DNA of 64,000 bases from Triops longicaudatus (taxonomy: Eukaryota > Arthropoda > Branchiopoda > Notostraca > Triopsidae): contig JAGQDJ010000023.1 of assembly GCA_022885665.1 (NCBI GenBank), positions 744,001 through 808,000 on the forward strand. The letters are read 5' to 3'. Below the pieces are notes generated by a model. That model was not told the DNA's origin. It saw only the letters and a list, made by a program, of their open reading frames with translations, and searched no databases. Numbering within the stretch: position 1 is the stretch's first letter; each line of letters starts with the position of its first letter. Below are positions 28,001-37,900 of the stretch, one piece after another. Position numbers and translations under genes: made by a program.

Positions 28001-31000
28001 CACGCTAGTTTACTAAACCTGATTAACAGCCACGGAGGGAAGGAGTCGCCCATTTCCAAAGTAATTAACTTTGAGGGCCATCGTCCATTGATACGCCCCA
28101 TTCTTAGCTAACAAACTGACAAAAGCAATGCTGCGATGCGACCAAATCCAGAGGATACGCAGACACTAGTGTATTTACTTCCTAATCCAATATCGTGTGG
28201 TAATTATAGCGTGCTTTGAAATTTCTGAAAACGACGTCTCAAGAGTTAAACCGTGCGGAGAATGCCACTACACACGTGTGTGTGTTTGTAGGTAAGTATA
28301 GTTGCGTGTGTGTATGCGGTCATCACCTTCTGTCTTCTCACCCCCACCCTAATCCATCACCCCACCCCACCCCACCTTCAGTAGCATTCACGTCTATTGT
28401 GCACGAAGTTTAACGACTACCGTCGACTTGGGAGGAAAGTTGTCTTTCATAAAACGCACAAAAGATAGATGGGAATTCATTGTCGCAATGAAGCTCGTTG
28501 GGGTATCAAGTATCGTACACTTTAAGTTTACGAACTACGATGATTACAAGAAGAGGACGGAAAGCGCGAGCTTGTCAATATGCCAGACGCCTTGCTTGCC
28601 GCAAACAAGATTCACAGGCAAAATGCACCCAATGAGTGTTTGGCGGGACGCGAAGAAAGGTAACTTTCCTTGTCCACAATGTCAGCAGCGTTCAACACGC
28701 CAAAGACAAGGGAAAGGGTGCAAATAGATGCAAAATGAGATCGACAATGCTGTATCCAAAACTCAATTCTGTTGACTTCAAGTCTACGTTTATCTTCATA
28801 TGTACTTCAAACTTATTGAGCCATGACAAGATAGGTCGATATAAAAAAAACTACTTTTTGTGTCTTAAGAAATGTTTAACAGTACTGTTCATTATGCCTT
28901 CGCGTAAGGTTCTTCAAAGCGTAGCGTTAGTGCATTATTTAAGAGCAGCATTTGAATAACGTACAGTACTGAAAAAAAATCGGACAACACCATCTTATCC
29001 ATACGATACTACCACGAAGCGCGGGCCTCGCAGAAAAAAGGTTCGTGGACGAATTTTGAAGATTCGAATTCCAAACATGTGTAAAGGTAGGCCTATAGTT
29101 TTTACGATTTCTGATCTATTAATTGGTTTATTTTTACTTTATCTCATACTAACACACAGATGGGCGGATCGCTGCCCACGGATCGTGATCCATAACTTCT
29201 CTCACGGATCGCGGAGTTTCAAGTGACGAGTGGTTTTTTGATTACTTACATACTTACACCTTACGACTTATTACACGTGTTGGATAAAATTTATAAAATT
29301 CTTTCTGATATTTCTACCAGCTCCACCCATTACTGCACAAATATGGTTTAACAATACAAAGAAACATTAGCAGGCCTACGACGGTATTTGCTTATACAAA
29401 ATCGTTCAAACGAACCTCATAAGTGCCTCATATTCCAGGCCTTTCGCCTTCTCCGCAATAACCGATTATTCGTTAAACGAGGGTGATCCATATCCATTTT
29501 TGACCTTGTTGGCAAGATTTCACTAAAAATCTTGCCCAGTGCTATGCAAAAAGTGTCCGCAAAAGAGAAGAGCTTAGCAATGAGTGCACCCAGGCAACTG
29601 GAGTTGGAGGACGCGTGACAAAGTGCAGCGTTCTTTGCAACTATAGCTTGGTAAAGCCTTGGATAATTGATGGTAGGAAAGTCAAAGCACGACCTAAGTG
29701 TTTTTACATGGGCTTAAAGGGGGCGAAAACCTCCGGAAGCCTTTTAAGCAAAGAGGAACGGAAAACAATTAGCGCACTCGATGAACCGGAGCCATAACCA
29801 CACAATATCTTACGGTTTGTGTCTCTTTTCGTCGTCTGACAATACCCATGCGTAATTACTGCTGCTAAACCTTAGCCGTCAATCTGGAACCAATTAATTA
29901 TGTCAAGTTTTGTCCAATTGCGCGACCTGCTTGCGCTCTTTAGTTTCTGACATAAACCAGCTATGCAAAGTGCTGAGTTCAATAGCTACTGTGCATTGCG
30001 GGAAATTTTACATTGCTGTCTGTAACGAACGGTCTGAGTGTAGTGTACTTAGAAACAGCGGCTATGTATGCATAAAAACTGACACAAACACAGGAATGTG
30101 ACACAAATGTCGCACTATGCTATTTAGGTGAGTCTTTTTTTCATTTAAAAGGAAGTCTTTTAGGATTCATTTAAAGCCTGACACCATTACAAGTTTTTCC
30201 TCGTGCCCTGTGCAATAAGAAATAAGCTAATGAGATGGGAAAGAATCTAACATCCATATAAATTGCGTAAGAAACAGTCCGACGCGGAAAAAGGGAAGGT
30301 GAAAAAGTTCCATGGTTCTAAAGCACCTTTGTCAAGTTTTGGTTGCCTCTTTCTTCTCCTCGCATCCTTTACTGTTATTGCTGAAAAGAGCAACGTTTTT
30401 CATAATTAACTTTTCCTACTTTGGAGCCCAAGCTGGATGCGACAAAGTAGACCGTAATCGATGCGTCCTGCAGTTCTCTTTTAAAGGGTCTAAGCTGTAT
30501 TAGAATTTCAAACACGCTATTTATGAACAAAAGTTGAGAATTCCGTTCCCTTACCGGGACTGCAAAAGGTATATTTGGAAACGAGGCTGTACTTGGACTT
30601 AGCAAATCCTAGCAGTAAGGAGGAAGACAATTTTCTATTCAAGAAATGCAAGATAACCCACAAGATTTCGAGACATTTTCCTTTTCTTTCTTGAATTCTA
30701 TAAAATTAGAAAGTTTGTTACATAAGAAAACTAAGTTCCAGAAACCAACCGCTGGGATCCGGAGTACTGTTATGCTTTTTCAAGTACAACTTACAGTCCC
30801 ATATTGAGTCATATTTCCACTTCGCATAGATGAACCGAGATGCTAGGAAAGTAGCAAAAACAGAATAAGTGGCTACTATGCCAGAATGAGAGAAAGGCGA
30901 AACTCAAAAAATACAATAATTAAGCCTCATTTTTTGGTTGTTAGCTTTTCAATTAAGAATTGCATTTTAGTTAAGAATTTATGGTAAATAAAGCTCCCAA

Positions 31001-34000
31001 TAAGGAACAACACGTCAAGTACATAAATCATTGCCAGTGTTGCAGCATCAGTTTAAGCATTTCGACAGCTTTTCCACTCATCACCTTTGCACGTGTGCAA
31101 AGCTACAACACTAGCCCCAAATCAAGACAGTATTCTTTGGAGGCAGAATAATTCTGACTAAATCACTTCCATGTACACAAAGCACCGAGAAAAGGTCAAA
31201 CTTATAAGAAAAAAAATGGTTCGAAATTTAGTTTCATATTTTTTTCTGAACAACAAAAGAAACGCGAGTTGACGTGATTGCTACAGGGAAACTAACTGAG
31301 AAAGATGAGTAATTGTTTGTTGCCTGCTGTACTTGAGGGCACGCTTAATTTCCAGAACGCGTCCACCTCTGACGCGTTGATGACCCTATGATTCGCACGA
31401 CAGACGTGCGAATTTATGGACCTTAAGTACTTAAAGTACTTGACACAATAACCGTCCGTAATGACAGTCAATATGCTAACTAGATTGCATGAATAGTTGA
31501 TTAACAAGGAAACTCGCGTGAGTGAGTTGGGAATAAACAGGCATCCGATGCGATAGTGATATGACAGAAAAAGGAAACGTGGGAATACACGATTTCTACC
31601 TCGCGAAAGGCCTTACTATTCAGTCTTGCTCCTCTCGCCGTATCCGCGGACGAAATTTTTGAGACCGACTCTCTGTTCGCTGCAAGATGTGATCGTTATT
31701 CGCGGTCGTGCTGATTAAAATCATTACAAATTATTTTTGGTAGGATCTAATAATATTACCTTATTTAGTGTTGTAACATACTCCCAGAGCGAAGTATATT
31801 TTTTTGCGAAAAACAAGCACTGAAGAAGCAGAAAAGAAAGGCAAGTCTTACGTGCTTAGAGCGACCATGATTTTTTGGCAAGGTTTAATTAAAAGCACAT
31901 TCATTTAGGTCACAAAAAAAACAGCAGAAAGATCGTTTCGAGCAAGTACAATAGCAAAATTAAGCTAACATTTGAAATTTACTCACAAACTTAATATGAT
32001 TATGCAAAACTTGTTTCCATCATGCAACGAAGTTTGTTTTGCAGAATAAAAACTGATGAAGCAGTCATTGAAATCAATTGAGTTCTAATGTTTTGAAGGC
32101 GGTGCAATAGGAAAATCGACGTAATACGTTGAGCAGACACATCAGCTTAACAGTAGTTAAGCTTCCCTTTATGCACAGTAGTTCGGAATGGTTATTTTCT
32201 GTGATTTTATCGTGCTTGTTCTGAATTTAGGAACGCATCATTCAATCGCGGTTTTCCTTATCCGTGATTTTCTCCGGCACGAATACCTTGCGAATGAGGA
32301 GCTTTGACTGTACTAGGGACGAAAGCCCGGTATCTATCTTCGGAGAGGTTTGGGGAGATTCAACGTAGAATCACGCATATGAGTGTTCTTAGGAGACGCC
32401 GTTGAGCCACCGCATCAGCACACTAAATACGGTAATGAGCTCTCCCGTGCGGCCCACTACCTTGGGGGGCGGAAAATAATGGTCACTGAGAAAGGTTTCA
32501 GTGAAAGGGACGAGCTGCTCATGGAGCTCACGCGACATTCAATATAGACTTTCATTACTTCTGAGGCAAGCTTCCTACTTCAACCGCCTACACGCCCGCC
32601 TAAGCCTCGTGCTTTTCGCAATTACCAGCTCTAACCCTCTCCCACTCTCGACTCCACCTTCTCCCTACCTTTCATTTATTTAACATTCCTCATTTGCCTA
32701 AGAGTGACGCAATTCTCCGAGATTTGAACGACCAGTTTCCCGTGGGGTGTAGAGTCTTGCTTTCACAGATCCACCCGAAGAGATAGTAATTTTTAACAGC
32801 TTTCCTTAGTTACTGCACGGTCCAGTTCGGTACAGCATCCTTGAAGTATTCTGAAACGAATTGGCCGTCAAAAGTTCAACCTCCTCAACGAAGACATAAA
32901 AAGAGACGACTACTGCAAGAAAGTGGTATGGAGTAAAGGATTCCATTACGGGGAACACGCCGGTCCATTATAGAAAAGGCAGCGTCATTCTCCTTTTAGC
33001 GAGCTTTGCCATTGTGTTTTATCCAGGAATGCATATAGCAATAGCCTATGTCACCGGTCGCACAATACATGGAGACCTGTGAATATATCTGCACGCGCGT
33101 AACAGAGAGAAGCGGTCTCGCTACTTCGCTAAGCAATATTCTGTCACTCTTCTCACTCCAGGAACTTGTCTTTTTCGCAACAATACGCCTGCCACGCCTT
33201 ACTACAGCAACTCACGCTGGTTGCTCCCTGCGCTCAGCCGAAATAAATATACTGAGGCACAAACAGCTACAAAATGGGAACCTTTTTAGGTAGCAATGCG
33301 ACGAGCGTCGTAGCAATTCTGTCTTGTTTACGATTGACCAGCTCTTTCTTCAAGAGCAAGAACACGGTCGCTACACACTCCTTCCCACTGCTCGACACGG
33401 CTTCTGCATTGCTGCAGCAGTTCGCCGACTCGTCTCTACAGCAAGATCCATTTGGTCAGCAATTTCTTTTCAATGCTGGTACTTATACCACTCTCTCTAA
33501 GAACTTCAGCTCAAAAAGCGGTCCAACTCCTAGCTTTGTATATTTTTTCCCTAATTGGGATCTTCTTTCAGCCCACTGGCGCTGCTATCATAACCACGTA
33601 AAACGAGCTGCTGGCCCAAAAAGAAAACATCCCACTGCTGCTATTACTGCGACTACCTTCGCTCGCTAACGACTTGGAAGCAGAGCGAGGCCTTTCCAGG
33701 TTCAGTGCTGAGAGACGAGTGGTGTCACACAGATTGTAAGACGCTTAATCCTGGGCAAAGGAACCTCCTACGGAACCGAGAGAGCAAGTGAGGAAAAAGG
33801 TTTCATCATCGGTTTTCTTGTTTTAAGCCTCCTGGTTTCCGACACGGCAGCAGCCACGGATGATAGCATGGGGCCTAACAGTTAAGCTAGTTATATCCCG
33901 TATTGCCTCACACGTCTACATTGACCCTGGATGTCATCGTCAACAGGAAAGCCATCAAGGAGTACCGACCAAGAAGACCCCAATTTCGTTCAGTGCCACC

Positions 34001-34999
34001 GTGTGGGGAGGCCAGAAAAAAAAAAATTGAATGGTATACTGTAGTGACCTTGTATGGATAACCGGTAACGAGCTCAAGACGACACAGAGCTTTAACCGTT
34101 TGCGGTTTCTTTCTTTAAAAAATCTACATTATTCATCGGACATTATTCTACTCGTACACCAGACAAATTGCTCCTTGGTTTTTACTGCTTAGTGCAGCAG
34201 CAAAAAATCCATTAGCACAACTCTGAGCCTGGGCTAAACTTTCCACCGCTATAAAACGGGAAACCGTAACTAAATCACAGGAGGTAAAGTGTTGTATGGG
34301 GAGCTACACCGAAATGCAATCATTCCCTGCGCTGCACCGCATATAGACAAAGCAACCCTAGTAATGTACTCCCAACTTGGGCTTTTACAGATAAACGCGG
34401 GAAGTTGTGGAAATACGAGCCCCGTGCACCAAGGCACAGAAATTAATGTCCATACTTGCTACAATGGAACGCTTTTTCCCTGGTGCATTTTCACAACTAT
34501 GCCTCAAGAGGCTAAACAATTACAAACTCCATTATATAGGGTAATTTAACAGGTCCACTTAACGGATCACAATTAATGCCTCTATTCCCAGTGGCTACAA
34601 AGTAGGCTATCGTATCTTGTCCCAATTAAACTATTTATGTTTTGTTGGACTCCAATCTGCATATCATTACACTTATGTTGCTTCGCCGTCGCCCAAAGAA
34701 AAGAAAAAAAAAGTTGTTACAAGACAAACGATTCGGGAACTCTCACCTTCATCGTCCTCTTCGGGAACAGCAGGTCCATCCGCGGCTGCAGGGTTCCAGG
34801 TAAAAACTGTGGTGATGGTCAAAAACAGTAACCATACAAAGAACTTGGAACCGGCGCATGCATAATTTCGTTTATTCAATAACGTCCTTGGGGTATCGGC
34901 AGGGTATCGGCTCCAACCACCCTTGCTAGAGTTATCGGTCGATAGCCCCAACTTGGTCCAATAAGCACTCCGAACTTTGGCTGTCGCTGTTTCACTCAT
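869..34999 (-). CDS. Sidestep-family immunoglobulin cell-adhesion protein, 5' nine exons (partial)
   Basis: Nine minus-strand exons: 34747-34999, 18789-18921, 16091-16299, 11281-11391, 10750-10953, 4677-4828, 3018-3162, 2664-2794, 869-1028. All junctions are GT-AG and the end phases (1,2,1,1,1,0,1,0,1) match, giving 499 codons without a stop. The product has an N-terminal hydrophobic segment and four Ig domains with Cys pairs C102/C179, C231/C283, C328/C381 and C430/C480. Family marks are the Ig1 end YRCRVDFRKSPTRN, the Ig3 end CRAENP and the Ig4 start VYFDCHV...TWRH, all typical of arthropod Sidestep (Side) proteins. Known role of the family: type I membrane receptors that bind Beat IgSF proteins in axon guidance and synaptic matching. 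Full-length members continue with another Ig-like module, an FnIII domain, a membrane helix and a tail; these must lie left of position 1. Which Side paralogue it is cannot be decided here. Confidence 0.93.
1029..2663 (-). other. Intron 8 of the Side-family gene
   Basis: This 1.6 kb phase-0 intron lies inside Ig domain 4. It contains a 26-nt homopolymer A run on the plus strand (1611-1636). The acceptor is ttcctgattgtag. No other feature recognised. Confidence 0.82.
1611..1636. repeat. Poly-A run of 26 bases
   Basis: An uninterrupted homopolymer of A on the plus strand inside intron 8. It could be a slipped microsatellite or the tail of a decayed plus-strand retroelement. No target-site duplication or element body was recognised in front of it. 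Confidence 0.9.
2664..2794 (-). CDS. Side-family gene exon 8: first part of Ig domain 4
   Basis: Encodes residues 403-446. It begins IPQVHISLGRNLNPSNIREG and continues to ADVYFDCHVIAKPAA, then VTWRHE (C430, W443). The motif EG-x-DVYF-x-CH followed by TWRH is a hallmark of Side Ig4. The donor is GTAAAA at 2663, non-consensus after +4, but phase 0 matches the next exon exactly at the conserved split after WRH-x. Confidence 0.93.
2795..3017 (-). other. Intron 7 of the Side-family gene
   Basis: A short 223-nt phase-1 intron between Ig domains 3 and 4. A T-rich tract as read on the minus strand and ttttttctag precede the acceptor at 2795. No other feature. Confidence 0.85.
3018..3162 (-). CDS. 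Side-family gene exon 7: rest of Ig domain 3
   Basis: Encodes residues 355-402. It begins LFDGGNVTLSLLSLIPGPED and continues DDGKRLVCRAENPAM (C381), ending EDTWILEVY. The run DGGN-x-T, DDGK-x-L-x-C and CRAENP followed by ED-x-W-x-L-x-V is characteristic of Side Ig3. A sequon is at N360. The exon enters in phase 0 and leaves in phase 1 through a consensus GTAAGT donor at 3017. Confidence 0.94.
3163..4676 (-). other. Intron 6 of the Side-family gene
   Basis: This 1.5 kb phase-0 intron lies inside Ig domain 3. The acceptor is tttaccgtgtag. I see nothing in it beyond short chance ORFs on both strands. Confidence 0.82.
4677..4828 (-). CDS. Side-family gene exon 6: first part of Ig domain 3
   Basis: Encodes residues 304-354. 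It begins RPLDIRIL, has YEVTCQAVGSRPPAVVTWW (C328, W341/W342) and ends LLKRAQET. The start follows acceptor tgtctcgttttgcag. The end uses donor GTACAA at 4676, a weak match to consensus, but it is the only GT near the expected end and its phase 0 matches exon 7. The SRPPA-x-x-TWWK core is typical of Side Ig3. Confidence 0.9.
4829..10749 (-). other. Intron 5 of the Side-family gene
   Basis: This 5.9 kb phase-1 intron lies between Ig domains 2 and 3. I find only AT-rich unique-looking sequence and short open stretches on both strands that lack recognisable domains, including a 143-codon plus-strand one at 5189-5620 that I do not regard as a gene. Confidence 0.85.
10750..10953 (-). CDS. Side-family gene exon 5: rest of Ig domain 2
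   Basis: Encodes residues 236-303. It begins HPTPEVSWWQEQRLID (W244), and its second cysteine C283 lies in LKSSLSCQASNTNLSLP. As in other Side Ig2 domains, the usual D-x-G-x-Y-x-C is replaced by a D-L-x-x-x-L-x-C form (D276 to C283), so this is not a damaged domain. It ends VLVELN in phase 1. There is a sequon at N289. The donor is a consensus GTAAGT at 10749. Confidence 0.94.
10954..11280 (-). other. Intron 4 of the Side-family gene
   Basis: A short 327-nt phase-1 intron inside Ig domain 2. The acceptor is cttttgtattgcag. Nothing else is visible in it. Confidence 0.85.
11281..11391 (-). CDS. Side-family gene exon 4: first part of Ig domain 2
   Basis: Encodes residues 199-235. It begins VPPKQPKIFDEQG, continues through GEVVGPYDEDATLTLMC with B-strand C231, and ends FVQGG across the junction. 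The VPP-x-x-P-x-I linker after Ig1, followed by a GPY-like insertion before the cysteine, matches the second domain of Side proteins. The acceptor is ttttttccgcag and the donor GTAAAC at 11280. It enters and leaves in phase 1. Confidence 0.93.
11392..16090 (-). other. Intron 3 of the Side-family gene
   Basis: This 4.7 kb phase-1 intron separates Ig domains 1 and 2. It contains pyrimidine- and purine-rich low-complexity stretches near 11.7-12.1 kb and a minus-strand open stretch at 15564-15833 that lacks Ig signatures. Nothing else is recognised. Confidence 0.85.
15564..15833 (-). other. Unidentified open stretch in intron 3
   Basis: An 89-codon open stretch on the same strand as the host gene. 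Its second half (RYDNSASVQNWVSNDAFEVG and after) has even codon usage, but there is no Ig Y-x-C motif, no clear acceptor at its start, and it ends at its own stop. It might be a decayed exon, a transposon scrap or chance. I do not assign a function. Confidence 0.15.
16091..16299 (-). CDS. Side-family gene exon 3: second half of Ig domain 1
   Basis: Encodes residues 129-198. It begins FDARD, has the D-x-G-x-Y-x-C signature EEDAGLYRC (C179) and then RVDFRKSPTRN, the most diagnostic Side-family string in the window. It ends VNLTVI, with a sequon at N194. The acceptor is ttttccag at 16301-16300 and the donor is GTAAGC at 16090. It leaves in phase 1, the usual boundary between Ig modules. Confidence 0.95.
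16300..18788 (-). other. Intron 2 of the Side-family gene
   Basis: This 2.5 kb intron lies inside Ig domain 1 (phase 2), a position that splits the domain between its C strand and its later half. It has a GTAAG donor and a ttttccag acceptor. It includes an AT-rich stretch around 18.0-18.5 kb and the 18-bp palindrome at 18136-18153. I see no other feature. Confidence 0.85.
18136..18153. repeat. 18-bp perfect palindrome AGCCAAATATATTTGGCT
   Basis: Reads identically on both strands, with an ATATAT centre, inside an AT-rich part of intron 2. It may be a cruciform-prone site or chance in AT-rich DNA. Confidence 0.85.
18789..18921 (-). CDS. Side-family gene exon 2: first half of Ig domain 1
   Basis: Encodes residues 85-129 (the last codon is split). 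It begins GPLQHVVAVTRNKAELPCDV and ends LVLWYKDDGAPSIYT. It contains the B-strand cysteine C102 and the C-strand tryptophan in LVLWYKD (W118), the V-set start typical of Side proteins. The acceptor is polypyrimidine-rich (tttctccccatctag) and the donor is a consensus GTAAG at 18788. It enters in phase 1 and leaves in phase 2. Confidence 0.93.
22472..22501. repeat. Perfect 13-bp inverted repeat with 4-nt loop
   Basis: Arms ACGCTTTATTGAT and ATCAATAAAGCGT around TGGC, in intron 1. CTGCC at 22465-22469 can pair with GGCAG at 22509-22513, extending the hairpin with an internal loop. Each strand carries AATAAA in one arm. It is too short for a standard pre-miRNA unless the outer pairing is real. 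Confidence 0.85.
26551..26882 (+). other. Unidentified two-exon coding-like segment inside intron 1
   Basis: Plus strand, opposite to the host gene. 26551-26704 follows acceptor gttttcattatag and ends ACAG|GTAAGA. Its open frame (51 codons, entered one base in) runs LCPLIVKNWPSLGMEGNFSI and then NYLLPPILFGCPSIMQKYET. A 118-nt intron ends tgttttgacag, and 26823-26882 continues in frame for 19 codons (SALSSYQDELIPDIFF) to a TAA. Both splice sites are near-consensus and the phase is kept, which chance explains poorly. No family is recognised. An exon supplying the upstream phase was not established; 26241-26407 has good splice edges but the wrong phase. It could be a nested gene, a non-coding transcript or a decayed element. 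Confidence 0.25.
26797..27329 (+). other. Three short ORFs overlapping in three frames
   Basis: Open stretches 26797-27036, 27029-27199 and 27144-27329 overlap stepwise; the second ATG overlaps the first stop. Their content looks coding-like (FDELVSFKPGKLILN, VRIVDYFVARFNQHEHFLL, FFSFIDDVGVPAEVESRF) but belongs to no family I recognise. Two frameshifts in one decayed reading frame, or short unmarked introns, would explain the pattern as well as separate genes. The first ORF also overlaps the candidate exon at 26823-26882 in another frame, so not all readings can be right. Confidence 0.2.
28358..28376 (+). repeat. Short CCCAC tandem run
   Basis: Repeated ACCCC units follow a GT/CA-rich patch (about 28275-28315) in intron 1. 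A simple low-complexity region. Confidence 0.75.
31356..31378. repeat. Inverted repeat, 7-bp arms
   Basis: Arms AACGCGT and ACGCGTT separated by 9 nt in intron 1, just beside a second hairpin at 31391-31413. Confidence 0.7.
31391..31413. repeat. Hairpin, perfect 9-bp arms and 5-nt loop
   Basis: Arms ATTCGCACG and CGTGCGAAT around ACAGA, in intron 1. Followed within 40 bp by two AAGTACTT palindromes. Confidence 0.8.
34747..34999 (-). CDS. Side-family gene exon 1: start codon and signal segment
   Basis: Residues 1-84 plus the first base of codon 85. The ATG at 34999-34997 has A at -3, and an in-frame TGA at 35014-35012 closes the frame upstream, so this is the first usable Met in this exon. 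A hydrophobic core, residues 53-68 (FFVWLLFLTITTVFTW), is followed by NPAAADG, so signal cleavage after A73 is plausible; an acidic stretch EEDDE follows. The 52-residue lead before the core is unusually long for a signal peptide. Either the lead is real, or a still-unseen upstream exon joins inside this block. The exon ends GAAG|GTGAG, phase 1, which joins the next exon to complete a Gly codon. Confidence 0.8.
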
Positions 35000-37900
35000 A
35001 CTGACTGCAGCTCACACGTCAATAACTTCCTCCAAAGCAAAAACCGTGTCACTGACAGTTGCATCGATGCCAGGTTGCACAACTCGTCTCCACCGGGAGA
35101 AAACCTAGCGCACGGGGAGCAGAAAATCGGAGAAAAGACGAAAACCTGCGATTTTGAGCGGAGCTTTTCTTCAAGAAGTTCACATTGTCCGAGGTGCTAA
35201 AGCGAGTGAAACAGCTACGCTTTTGGGCCGTAGTGTCTTGTTTTCCGGATCGCTTCCAACAATTGTGGCGGGATCGTTCTGAAAAGGTAGCCTTGCTCCA
35301 ATTTCCTTTGACGCAATGATCCAGCAAAATTTAGTCCAGTTTTTTCCTTGGAAGATTTTATTACATATAAGTAGATTTTTTTGTTGCTTTTTCTCTCTCC
35401 CAATGCCCTCTGGTCTACCCCGTTGTGGTGACGGACAAAGCCGGACTTAGGAACTCGTCGACACAGCAAAAAAAGTAGAGAGCCTTTTAACAGGGCTGCC
35501 GCTATAGATTGGTGACCACACCCGGTAAGCTGTTACTTCAGCAAATAATTGTGTGCACGGAGGAAATTTGCTTTCCCACCCTTATATACACTTTTCTTTT
35601 TCTCTCGCTCTTCAAGTGCTGCTGATTTTTACTGCGGGAGCTGTCGATCGCCAACGTGAAGTGTACTTGATAAACTATCCTGGTCCAGTTGTCACCACAG
35701 TCTGCAAAAAGAAAAAAGAGACAAGAATGCAAATTAGTTGTGTTTTAGCAACAAAGGTCTAAAAGGACAAAGCCTTTTAACGCGCTGGCTACAAGTGAAG
35801 CTTTAGGGTCTAGAATTGCTGCTACGAAAGTTTAGTTACTGTTGAAGTTCGGGCATCTCTGGAATGTAAAATTACAACTTTGGGCTGTTCTTAGTGTCCA
35901 GTGTAGGCAAAAAGGGGGGTCCGAGACCTTGACTCACCAACGAGTCAGTGTTGGAATGCTCCTGAACTCCTGCATAGTTAATGAGCTCAATTGAGACACA
36001 AGGCAAAACCAAGACATTTATGTTGCGCCAGCCGTCGGAAGCCACAACTTACCAATTTCCATACGGGTTACAAGATGTATAGCCCTGATTCTCTGAATAG
36101 CGTAGCGTTTTCCAACACGCACACACAAGAAAAGAAAGAGTTCGACGGACCATTTTGACCATACATTCCGATTGTCGGTTCGCACGCCACTCTGTCCAGG
36201 TTCATTCGACCTAAGCCGTATATTTGTCTTTTGGACAATCAGGGTGCACTGCGCATCCTTTCGCAATCGAAATGGCTAGGCTCACAACTTTTATCGCAGG
36301 ATCAATAATCTTATACAAAAAGTCCGTCATAAAACGAGAAAATTTTAGGCCCGATGCCTCTTTTACAACCTTTCTGTTATGTCTTTCATAACCTTTTCGC
36401 CATATTTTCTGGCAAAATCTAAACTTGATTACAGACTTGTCGAGTTTCTATATCAGAACAGCTAGCCATTTCGAAAGAAAAGCAGCTTAAATGAAGACAA
36501 GGCTGCTAAAGGTTAAAGATACTAAAAGTCAGCCGTAAGTCTTTCACTTCCACTATGTTAAAGTAACAGAAATATCGAATAGTTTCTCTTATTCCGTAGG
36601 ACTCCAAGTGACGTAGATCTAGGGATATTTACATATATTCTACAGGTATATTGTTAAAAATAATATATTGTTGAAAGAAAAGGAAATTCCTATTTCCCGT
36701 AAACGGAGTTCCGATATTTCGATAAGTGTGACAAAATAAGCAAGACATGGCAGGTATAAAGCTAAAGAAAGTTGATGGGCGAAAAGGGCGACGCAGGTGT
36801 AAAAAGATTACAACTTGAATGGCATCGGGAATTTTATGGAGAACGTGAACGTTTCTTATACTGCTGGGTCGTAGGGTTTTGTGTATTGCGTGTTCCCCTA
36901 TCTCGCGCTGGTGCTCTTTTCTTCTTCCATAGCAGGCGTCCACCATCGATTATAGCCGTTCTATTGGTAGTTAAGACCTCTCTTGAATATTTGGTGTGAG
37001 TTATTGTCCAAGTTCCCCTTTCCTTCTCACGCCCTCTGAACTTGATGCTATGGCACGTCGTTTCGCAGAAAATTTCCTCCGTTAACGTTGAACGATTCTG
37101 GCTTACAAATGACATTCCATGTGTGGCCACGGCAATCATTCGACCAGGGGACATGGCGAACAAGCGCTAGATTGTGACTCATCACCCAATTGTCTAGGCA
37201 CAAGTACGCTTGTGACGGGACTCGTAAGCCGTATGCTCGCAAAGGAAAGAACTGCTGCTTTTACTACAAAAGCCTCACGCTTAATATCTTGCCGTACGCT
37301 ACGGATTACGGCCCGAGACTTTTACTGGCGTCCTCCGGATCAACGTAGGCATTGCTGGCTTAGCTTTGAGTGGGTAATAAAGAGAGAAACATCCCCATCA
37401 ATGCGTCCGCGGCAATAAGCTGGACACGACAACTAACACCAGCTTACGAACTTTTCTTCAATTAAACCCAAGCACGCCTTTGGGGGAACACAAACCTCTA
37501 CGCCTATTACCTTTACAAATATGCGGACCTGTACCAGCGTAAGGAAATTTGATTTCGCCTTTAAGCTTAACCAGTGACAGAAAAAAATACAGAACAACAA
37601 AGTTCGAGTGAGGAAGACAAAACAGCCCAGAAATCATATTTCTTGCGGTAGATCTACTTTGTTTGTTCCTACATAGTACACCGTAAAAGGAAGCAGTTGA
37701 CAATACGACACTATATCAATAAATATAACTCATAAAATACAGGTATCCAGTGGCTTCAATAAAAAAACTCTTCAATAAACAGTTTTGAGAAACGTAAACA
37801 AGAAAATCCTACAAATCAGATGTAGCTTCTTTGCTCAAAATTTTTTCATGGTTGTTTTATTACAAAAAAGTAGCCATCTTGATTTAAAGTATAGAGTAGG

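Larger units (their letters stand above)
18922..34746 (-). other. Intron 1 of the Side-family gene (15.8 kb)
   Basis: Bounded by donor GTGAG at 34746 and acceptor ctccccatctag ending at 18922. No further exon of the host gene is needed, because the phases on both sides match. The intron holds coding-like plus-strand segments (26551-27329), hairpins (22472-22501, 31356-31378, 31391-31413), a palindrome (18136-18153) and CA/GT and CCCAC-type low-complexity DNA near 28.28-28.38 kb. The rest is AT-rich unique-looking sequence with only short chance ORFs. Long first introns of axon-guidance genes commonly hold enhancers, but no specific element can be named here. Confidence 0.85.

Noticed and set aside
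28428..28727. Plus-strand ORF ending in a CPQCQQ-type cysteine pair
   Set aside because: A single CxxC is not enough for a zinc-binding domain; no start context and no second cysteine pair of a known finger.
33274..33669. 131-codon plus-strand ORF in intron 1 near exon 1
   Set aside because: Rich in S, T and A but with no motif. The region is locally less AT-rich, which makes long chance ORFs more likely.
34850..34869. ATG at the start of the hydrophobic segment of exon 1
   Set aside because: It is out of frame with the signal segment and runs into a stop after about a dozen codons, so it is not the start.
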